From Actinomadura livida (GTDB lineage Bacteria; Actinomycetota; Actinomycetes; Streptosporangiales; Streptosporangiaceae), in assembly GCF_014648675.1 (NCBI RefSeq), contig NZ_BMRO01000002.1:660898-711172 (forward strand): a stretch of DNA of 50,275 nucleotides. Reading direction: 5' to 3'. The position numbers and the translations under genes are program-made. Within the stretch, counting starts at the first letter, position 1. Every line of letters starts with the position of its first letter. A model generated the notes under the pieces. The model was not told the DNA's origin and searched no databases. It saw only the letters and a list, made by a program, of their open reading frames with translations. Shown in pieces: positions 44,748-50,275 of this stretch.

Positions 44748-46091
44748 ATGCCCAAGGTGGACGACCTCCCCACCGGCCTGACGCCCCGGGAGTTCAGCGC
44801 CCGGGTCTTCGGGACGTCGGAGCCCCCGGCGGGCCGCGGCCTGGAGCTGGCGCCGTTCCACGGCGTCCGCTACGCCGCCGACGTCGCGGGCGACCCGGCA
44901 ACGGTCACCACGCCCCCGTACGACCTGATCGACGAGGCCGGGGCGCTGCGGCTGCTGGCAGGCGGCGGGTACAACATCGTCCGGATCAACCTCCCGCGCG
45001 CGGCCGGGGAGAGCTACGCCACGGCGGGCGAGAGGCTGCGCCGCTGGCTCGACGAAGGCGTCCTCACCGTCGACCGGGACCCGGCCCTGTACGTCTACGA
45101 GGCGTCCCGGGGCGAGACGGTCCTGCAGCGCGGCCTGATCGGCGCCCTGGGCCTTCGCGCGGAGTCGGAGGGCGTCGTGCTGCCGCACGAGGACGTCTTC
45201 CCCGGCCCCGTCCGCGACAGGCTCGCGCTGATGGCGGCCGCGAAGGCCAACCTGGAACCGATCTTCCTGCTGTACGACGGCGGCGGCGGCGACGCCATCG
45301 CCGGGATCATCGACGACGCGGCGGACCACGAGCCCCTGATGGAGTTCTGCGCCGACGACGGCCTCACCCACCGGCTGTGGCGCGTCACCGACCCGGCACT
45401 GCACGCCCGGGTCGCCGCCGACCTCAGCGGCAAGCGGGCGCTCATCGCCGACGGCCACCACCGCTACGCCACCTATCGCGCCCTGCAGGCCCGCCATCAC
45501 GCCGCGGGCGACGGCCCCGGTCCCTGGGACGCCGGGCTGGCGCTGCTCGTGGACTCCTCGCGCTACCCGCCCCACCTGGGTGCGATCCACCGGGTCCTGC
45601 CCGGCCTCCGACCGGAGGACGCCGTCGAACAGGCCCGCAAGGCCTTCCGTGTCACCGACTTCAGGGACGAGGCCACCGCCCTCGAAGCGCTCGCAGGCGA
45701 AACCGGTCCCGCCTTCCTTCTCGGCGGGGGCGACACCCTGCATCTCCTCTCGGACCCCGATGATGATGCCCTGAGCCGCTCCATGCCGTCCGAGCGCTCG
45801 CCGCGCTGGCGGCGACTCGACACCGCGGTGCTCGACCACGTCCTCATCGGGGGCCTCTGGAACGTCCCTGAGAACGAGAACGCCATCGAGGTCGTGCACG
45901 ACGACCCGTCCGCCGCCCTGGCGCGCGCCCGGCGGGACGGCGGGACGGCCGTCGTCCTGAACCCCCTCGAGGTCGAGGACGTCGTGGCGGTCGCCGAGGA
46001 GGGCGAGCGCGTTCCCCGCAAGTCCACCTCGTTCGGCCCCAAGCCCCGCACCGGTCTCGTCCTCCGCCTACTTCGGGACGATTTCCGCTAA
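44748..46091 (+). CDS. DUF1015-family protein
   Basis: A 447-aa protein of the DUF1015 family, whose biochemical role is unknown. Visible family elements are LELAPFHGVRYAADVAGDPA, TTPPYDLIDEAG, NIVRINLPRAAGES, YVYEASRGETVLQRGLIGAL, LPHEDVFPGPVRDRLALM, LIADGHHRYATYRALQ and KSTSFGPKPRTGLVLRLL. Two starts compete: ATG 44748 and, nine bases on, GTG 44757. A TAGCAT hexamer (44744-44749) lies seven bases before the GTG and would make that start leaderless. It diverges from the TPR gene. Confidence 0.88.
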   Translation: MPKVDDLPTGLTPREFSARVFGTSEPPAGRGLELAPFHGVRYAADVAGDPATVTTPPYDLIDEAGALRLLAGGGYNIVRINLPRAAGESYATAGERLRRWLDEGVLTVDRDPALYVYEASRGETVLQRGLIGALGLRAESEGVVLPHEDVFPGPVRDRLALMAAAKANLEPIFLLYDGGGGDAIAGIIDDAADHEPLMEFCADDGLTHRLWRVTDPALHARVAADLSGKRALIADGHHRYATYRALQARHHAAGDGPGPWDAGLALLVDSSRYPPHLGAIHRVLPGLRPEDAVEQARKAFRVTDFRDEATALEALAGETGPAFLLGGGDTLHLLSDPDDDALSRSMPSERSPRWRRLDTAVLDHVLIGGLWNVPENENAIEVVHDDPSAALARARRDGGTAVVLNPLEVEDVVAVAEEGERVPRKSTSFGPKPRTGLVLRLLRDDFR

Positions 46092-46139
46092 TAGGGGGCG
46101 GGGTGGCCGGTATGGGCGGTAAGGGCCGATGATCGGGGG

Positions 46140-47078
46140 ATGAACACGACGACCACGGTCACGCCCCTCGGCGGGGACGTCTACGAGATCGACACGCGGA
46201 TGGCGGGGTACAGCGGCATCACCGCCGGCTATTTGATCATGTCCGACCGGCCGTGCCTGGTGGAACCGGGAACGTCCGGGTCGGCGCCCGTCGTGCAGGC
46301 CGCGCTGCGGGAACTCGGCGTCGGCCCCGACGACCTGGCGACGGTGGTCGTGACGCACATCCACCTCGACCACGCGGGCGGTGTCGGCGACATCGCGCGG
46401 ATGTACCCGCAGGCGGAGGTCGTCGTCCACGAGAAGGGCGCCCGGCACCTGGCCGACCCGTCCAAGCTCATGCGCAGCGCCCGGATGGTGTATGGGGACG
46501 CCCTCGACACGCTGTTCGGCGAACTGAAGCCGACGGACGCGGCGCGCATCCGGGCGGTCGAGGACACCGGCACGGTCGACCTCGGCGGCGGGCGGCGCCT
46601 GGACTCGCACTACTCCCCCGGCCACGCCAAGCACCACGTCGGGCTGATGGACTCCCACACCGGCGACCTCTACGTCGGCGACGCCGCCGGGATGTACATC
46701 CCGGAGACGGCGGACGTGAAGCCCGCGACGCCGCCGCCCGACTTCGACCTCGACACCACGCTCGAGTCGATCGGCAAGTTCCGTTCGCTGGGCCCGCAGC
46801 GGCTGCTGTTCGCGCACTACGGGCCCGTGACCGACGTGGACGACACCCTCGAACGGTCGGCGGAGGAACTGCGGGTCTGGGTGGACGCCGTCCGCGACGC
46901 CAGGGACCAGGGCCTCGACCTCGACCACGCCGTCGCGATGGTCGTCGACCGCACCAAGGACCGCTACGCCATCACCGCCGACGGCGTCGACCCGGAACTG
47001 GCCGCCAAATACGAGGTCCTCACCAGCGCCGAGAGCAACGTGGCCGGCATCATGCACGCCCTGGACAAGAACGCCTGA
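46140..47078 (+). CDS. MBL-fold metallo-hydrolase (RNase Z/flavoprotein-like subgroup)
   Basis: A 312-aa hydrolase with the full metal set: TTHIHLDHAGGVGDIA (H-x-H-x-D-H), SHYSPGHAKHHVGL, YVGDAAGMYIP and FAHYGPVTDVDDTL. A C-terminal helical region follows (SAEELRVWVDAVRDARDQGL). ATG 46140. It lies 48 bases after the DUF1015 gene on the same strand, so the two may be co-transcribed. Substrate unknown. Confidence 0.9.
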   Translation: MNTTTTVTPLGGDVYEIDTRMAGYSGITAGYLIMSDRPCLVEPGTSGSAPVVQAALRELGVGPDDLATVVVTHIHLDHAGGVGDIARMYPQAEVVVHEKGARHLADPSKLMRSARMVYGDALDTLFGELKPTDAARIRAVEDTGTVDLGGGRRLDSHYSPGHAKHHVGLMDSHTGDLYVGDAAGMYIPETADVKPATPPPDFDLDTTLESIGKFRSLGPQRLLFAHYGPVTDVDDTLERSAEELRVWVDAVRDARDQGLDLDHAVAMVVDRTKDRYAITADGVDPELAAKYEVLTSAESNVAGIMHALDKNA

Positions 47079-47102
47079 CGCCCCGTCCAGGGCGGGCGGT
47101 CC

Positions 47103-48269
47103 TCAGCGGCGGAAGGGGCCGGTCACCTCGAACGTGTAGCCGTCCGTGCCGGCGATGAACCCGCTCTTTCCCCGCTGGGACGAGAAGTACAGGCGCGAAC
47201 CGTCCGGGCTGAACGCCGGGCCGGTGATCTCCGAGTCGCCGTGGCCGTTCAGGCGCAGGAACGGGGTCACGATCCCGTCGGTGGTGATCAGGTTGATCTC
47301 CATGTTGTCGCCGTCCTCGGCGACGAAGAGGTCCCCACCCGACGTGGCGGTGACGTTGTCGACGCCCTGCAGCGGCGCCTCGCCCTCCGCGACGAGGTCG
47401 TCGTCGTAGGCGATGTCCAGCCGCTCGGCCGCCGCGTCGTAGGCCCACACGCGGTTGTCGCCCTTCGTGGTGAAGTAGCAGACGCCGTGCGTGTAGTAGC
47501 AGCCTTCACCGCCCCTGAAGTGCATGGCCTCGGCCACCTGCTCACGGGTCGGGGTGAGCCAAACCTCCGGGTTGGGCACCCTCGCCCACTGGACGGGGCC
47601 CGTTCCCGAGCCGACGAGCACTTCGAGGGTCCCCGACGACAGGTCGCCCCACGTCTGCGGCCGGAAACGGTAGAAGCACCCGTCGGACTGGTCCTCGGTG
47701 AGGTAGACGACCTTCCGCTCAGGGTCGGACGCCGCCGCCTCGTGCTTGAACCTGCCCATCGCGGGACGCGCAACGGCCGAGTTCTGGCCTCGCGGGTCCG
47801 TCTCCCACACGAGACCGAGGTCGTGCTCCTCGCACGACAGCCACGTGTTCCACGGCGTCGAGCCTCCGGCGCAGTTCAGCGTGGTGCCGTTCAGCGTCCG
47901 GTACGCGGACGTGATCCGGCCGGACACGTCGAACCGGATGGCGGACACGCCGCCGACGAGCGGGACCTCCGAGTTGCTGACGTAGATCCAGCCGTCCCCG
48001 TCGCTGAAGCACGCACCGCCGTCGGGCGCGGGATGCCAGGTGTACCTCGTCCCCTCGACGCGCCGGAGCGAGCGCGCGACGACCCGGCTGGTGAACCCTT
48101 CCGGAAGCGCCAGGCCGTTGCCGTCCGCCGCCCGCAGCGGCCCGTACGGGCTTGGACCGGGCTGTGCCGGGCCGGACGCGAACGCCTGGTGCCACAGGGC
48201 TCCCGAGAAGGCGGCGGTTCCGCCGGCGACGGCGGTGGCGCGCAGGAACATACGGCGGTTCAGGGGCAT
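47103..48269 (-). CDS. Tat-exported PhoX-family (DUF839) protein
   Basis: A 388-aa exported protein. The Tat signal is NRRMFLRATAVAGGTAAFSG followed by ALWHQAFASG. The mature part has the beta-propeller pattern of the PhoX/DUF839 family: HPAPDGGACFSDGDGWIYVSN, TLNCAGGSTPWNTWLSCEEH, KHEAAASDPERKVVYLTEDQ, CFYRFRPQTWGDL and GVDNVTATSGGDLFVAEDGD. The Cys and Glu/Asp clusters resemble the iron/calcium site of PhoX phosphatases, but it is much shorter than classical PhoX, so phosphatase activity is uncertain. ATG 48269 has GGAG six bases upstream. A -35/-10 pair lies upstream. Confidence 0.88.
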   Translation of the reverse strand: MPLNRRMFLRATAVAGGTAAFSGALWHQAFASGPAQPGPSPYGPLRAADGNGLALPEGFTSRVVARSLRRVEGTRYTWHPAPDGGACFSDGDGWIYVSNSEVPLVGGVSAIRFDVSGRITSAYRTLNGTTLNCAGGSTPWNTWLSCEEHDLGLVWETDPRGQNSAVARPAMGRFKHEAAASDPERKVVYLTEDQSDGCFYRFRPQTWGDLSSGTLEVLVGSGTGPVQWARVPNPEVWLTPTREQVAEAMHFRGGEGCYYTHGVCYFTTKGDNRVWAYDAAAERLDIAYDDDLVAEGEAPLQGVDNVTATSGGDLFVAEDGDNMEINLITTDGIVTPFLRLNGHGDSEITGPAFSPDGSRLYFSSQRGKSGFIAGTDGYTFEVTGPFRR

Positions 48270-48294
48270 GGCGAACTCCAAGAGTCGATCACCA

Positions 48295-48363
48295 CCGGAC
48301 GTGTCCGGCGGCCCCCGATCGGCGCGATCCCGTGAATATCGAGCGAAACCTACCCGCCAGTCA
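48295..48363 (-). promoter_or_regulatory. Promoter and palindrome upstream of the PhoX-family gene
   Basis: On the minus strand TTGACT (48363-48358), an 18-base spacer and GATATT (48339-48334) form a plausible promoter. Between it and the gene lies the perfect palindrome CCGGACGTGTCCGG (48295-48308), near +20 to +30, a possible repressor site. No PhoP-type GTTCAC direct repeats are seen. Confidence 0.45.
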
Positions 48364-48374
48364 AGTAGGGCAGG

Positions 48375-50096
48375 TCATCCGGTGTGCGGCGGCTGCTCCC
48401 CGTCGGCGGGCTTCGGCTCCAGGAACACCGCGGGCACGTCCGGCACGTCCTCTTCGGGCGTCTCCGGCACCTCGGGGTCGGCGGCCTTGAACTCGATCCC
48501 GGTCGCCGGCGCCCCTTCGGCGGCGGCCACGTCTCCGGGGACGGCTTCGTCCTCCGTGACGACGTCCCCGCCGTCTTCGAGGGAGCCCTCCCCGGTGTCG
48601 ATCTCCTCGGCGCCGGCGTCTTCGACGTCGCCGTCTACCGTGTCGATGATGTGGAGGCCCTCGAGTTCGGCGTACCGCTCGGCTGCGTCGGTCTCGCCGT
48701 CCCGGTCGGCCGCCGCGGCGCGCGCGAACCAGTCGGACGCCTCCTCCGCGCGTCCCGCCTCGGCGAGCGCGTCCGCGTAGGCGTAGAACAGCCGCGCCGA
48801 CCACGGCCGTAGCCGCCGGTCGCGGAGCTCGGGGATCTGCAGCGTGACGACGGCCGCGTCGTACTGCCCGAGGTCGCGGCGCACTCCCGACTCCACGATG
48901 CGGAGCTCGACGAGCCCCATCGGGTCGAGGTTCTTCGCCTCCGGCGACTTGATCAGGTCGAGGGCGCGCTCGGGACGCCCGAGCCCGCGTTCGCAGTCGA
49001 CCATCACCGGCAGGTAGGAGACGTCGCCCGCGCTGAGCCGGCGCGCGGCCCTCAGCTCGGCGAGCGCCTCCGCCCATTCGCCCGCGTGGTAGGCCGCGAT
49101 CCCGGCCGCCTCCCGGACGACCCCGACCCGCGACGCGAGCCGCCGCGCGGCCCGCGCATGCTTGTAGGCCCGCTCCGGCTCCTCGTCGGCGAGCCGGCCC
49201 GCCATGACGAGATGACGGGCGACCTTCGTGGCCAGTTCCTTCGGCAGCGTGCGCAACTCGGTGCGCGCGTCGACGTCCAGCTCCTCGCCGGTGACGTCAT
49301 CGGGCAGGATCGGATCGTCGTGCTTCGGTGCGGGACGCTCACGCTCGTCCGTGCGCGTCCGCCGGTCGGGGCGGTCGCCACGCGGCCCGGAAGGGCGTCC
49401 TCCGCCGTCCTGCGGGCGCTTCGGGCCGCCGCGGCCCTTGAAGGGGCGGTCGCGGTCGCCGGGGCGTCCCTCGCGCCGGCCTTCGAACCGCCGTCCCCCG
49501 GCACGCCGCTCGTCGCGCCCGCCACGGCCGCCACGGCCGTCGCGGCCGTCGCGGCCGTCGCGATCCTGGAAACGTCGCTCTCCCTGGCCGCTACCGGCCT
49601 GCCGTCCACCCGGGCGTCCCTCGCGGCCCGGGCCTCCGCTCCGAGCGGGGCGAGGACCGCCCCTGGACGCCGGAGGCCGCCCCTCGCGGCGCTCTCCGCC
49701 ACGAGGTCCGTCGAACCGGCCTTCGCTCCGCTCACCGCGCGGACCGGCGGGACGGCCTTCCCGGCGATCGTCGGGCCGCCGCTCACGGGACTCGGTGCGC
49801 CGGTCGTCCGCCCGCTTGAACGGACGGCCCGGCTTGCGGTCGTCACGCTGACCGCGAGCGTCGCGGTCCTTGCCCTTCCAGCCCCCGCCGTTCGGACGGC
49901 CCCGGCCGCCTGGCGCACCGCCGGCGCGGGGCGACCCCTGGCGGGGCCCACCGCTCCTGCGGTCCCCGGAACCACCCGGGCGGCCACGAGCGCCGCTCCC
50001 GCGACGGGGCGGCGTATTCCGCCCCCCGTTGTCGCCCCGCCGCTCGCGGCTGTCGTCGCCGCGGCCGTCCTCTTCCGCGCTCATCACGTCCGTCAC
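48375..50096 (-). CDS. RGG/RGR-rich disordered protein with TPR core and acidic tail
   Basis: A 573-aa protein. Residues 1-255 are a strongly basic, low-complexity region rich in R, G, D, P with runs such as RDGRDGRDGRGGRGGRDERR and many RGG/GRP units. Residues 280-475 form TPR-like helix pairs (AYKHARAARRLASRVGVVRE; HAGEWAEALAELRAARRL; LFYAYADALAEAGRAEEASD). Residues 480-573 are acidic (DVEDAGAEEIDTGEGSLEDG). The TPR core resembles mycobacterial proteins coded near tlyA (Rv1691), which lack the long basic head. RGG-type heads bind RNA in other proteins. GTG 50096; ATG 50084 is in frame. It lies directly downstream of a 5S rRNA gene. Confidence 0.85.
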   Translation of the reverse strand: MTDVMSAEEDGRGDDSRERRGDNGGRNTPPRRGSGARGRPGGSGDRRSGGPRQGSPRAGGAPGGRGRPNGGGWKGKDRDARGQRDDRKPGRPFKRADDRRTESRERRPDDRREGRPAGPRGERSEGRFDGPRGGERREGRPPASRGGPRPARSGGPGREGRPGGRQAGSGQGERRFQDRDGRDGRDGRGGRGGRDERRAGGRRFEGRREGRPGDRDRPFKGRGGPKRPQDGGGRPSGPRGDRPDRRTRTDERERPAPKHDDPILPDDVTGEELDVDARTELRTLPKELATKVARHLVMAGRLADEEPERAYKHARAARRLASRVGVVREAAGIAAYHAGEWAEALAELRAARRLSAGDVSYLPVMVDCERGLGRPERALDLIKSPEAKNLDPMGLVELRIVESGVRRDLGQYDAAVVTLQIPELRDRRLRPWSARLFYAYADALAEAGRAEEASDWFARAAAADRDGETDAAERYAELEGLHIIDTVDGDVEDAGAEEIDTGEGSLEDGGDVVTEDEAVPGDVAAAEGAPATGIEFKAADPEVPETPEEDVPDVPAVFLEPKPADGEQPPHTG

Positions 50097-50153
50097 TGTT
50101 CTTGAAGGTGGTCCGTGGACTCTTGCAGCCTACTTTGCAACCCCACGACATGC

Positions 50154-50190
50154 GTCGAGGGCCGCCCCATGAATCGGGGCGACCCTCGAC
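50154..50190 (-). terminator. rRNA operon terminator
   Basis: A 15-bp stem (50154-50168 with 50176-50190) has one G-T wobble and a seven-base loop. It begins about eight bases after the 5S 3' end in the direction of rRNA transcription. No long U-tract follows. Confidence 0.8.
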
Positions 50191-50197
50191 CAATATA

Positions 50198-50275
50198 TGT
50201 CCGGCGGCGTCCTACTCTCCCACACAGTCTCCCATGCAGTACCATCGGCGCTGAAGAGCTTAACTTCCGGGTTCG
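50198..50275 (-). rRNA. rrf: 5S ribosomal RNA, 3' part (runs off window)
   Basis: Read on the minus strand, the sequence from the window edge is CGAACCCGGAAGTTAAGCTC, then the CAGCGCCGATGGTACTGC region, GGGAGACTGTGTGGGAGAGT and AGGACGCCGCCGGAC. This is the conserved 3' two thirds of actinobacterial 5S rRNA. The 5' end and the rest of the rrn operon are outside the window. Confidence 0.95.

Noticed and set aside
48375..50096. RGG-rich region as a coding artefact of GC-rich DNA
   Set aside because: Rejected as an artefact: it is continuous and in frame with a well-formed TPR core and acidic tail, and the antisense frame has no comparable structure.

Overview
The window is GC-rich, and its gene content points to a filamentous, sporulating actinomycete. 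The evidence is WhiA, mycothiol-dependent enzymes, SteA/SteB, a mycobacterial-type tlyA-nadK-recN-steA-steB block, and frequent GTG/TTG starts with several probable leaderless genes. A Thermomonosporaceae (Actinomadura-like) host is my guess from protein character only; no 16S is present. I see no prophage, IS element, CRISPR array or tRNA.

Layout. (1) 1-15.5 kb is the conserved glycolysis/DNA-repair neighbourhood: pgk (partial), gap, whiA, a YvcK-like gene, rapZ, uvrC and uvrA. It is interrupted by a three-gene operon of paralogous TPM-like membrane proteins (1.6-4.9 kb), an MscS-like channel and two tandem Rieske lipoproteins. (2) 15.8-25.2 kb holds a mycothiol-dependent isomerase-family gene, then a minus-strand cassette of a small membrane protein, a 1298-aa Crp/NB-ARC/TPR fusion and a second Crp/Fnr regulator. 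After it come an MBL hydrolase, a P-loop ATPase and the S-(hydroxymethyl)mycothiol dehydrogenase/MBL formaldehyde-detoxification pair. (3) 25.2-32.1 kb holds a lipoprotein-MoxR-VWA operon, a small membrane protein, a fused double acyl-CoA dehydrogenase and a TerC-family transporter behind a convincing yybP-ykoY Mn2+ riboswitch. (4) 32.2-44.7 kb is a cell-envelope/division and housekeeping run: GT4 glycosyltransferase, MurJ-like flippase, GPT-family transferase, SteB, SteA, RecN, NAD kinase, TlyA, an acidic small protein, an SCP2 protein, a HAD phosphatase and a TPR protein. (5) 44.7-50.3 kb holds a DUF1015 protein, an MBL hydrolase, a Tat-exported PhoX-family protein, an RGG-rich TPR protein and, at the edge, the 3' part of a 5S rRNA with its terminator.

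The best candidates for something undescribed are the Crp/NB-ARC/TPR cassette with its membrane partner (16.55-21.85 kb) and the TPM-like operon, whose second and third proteins share a cysteine/NPLHGD C-terminal domain. Notable non-coding signals are a Mn2+ riboswitch whose aptamer strand doubles as anti-Shine-Dalgarno, a dispersed repeat of about 160 bp found twice between convergent genes, a perfect palindrome filling the gap promoter spacer, and several in-phase 12/15-bp minisatellites at gene 3' ends. All assignments are by eye; no database search was run.
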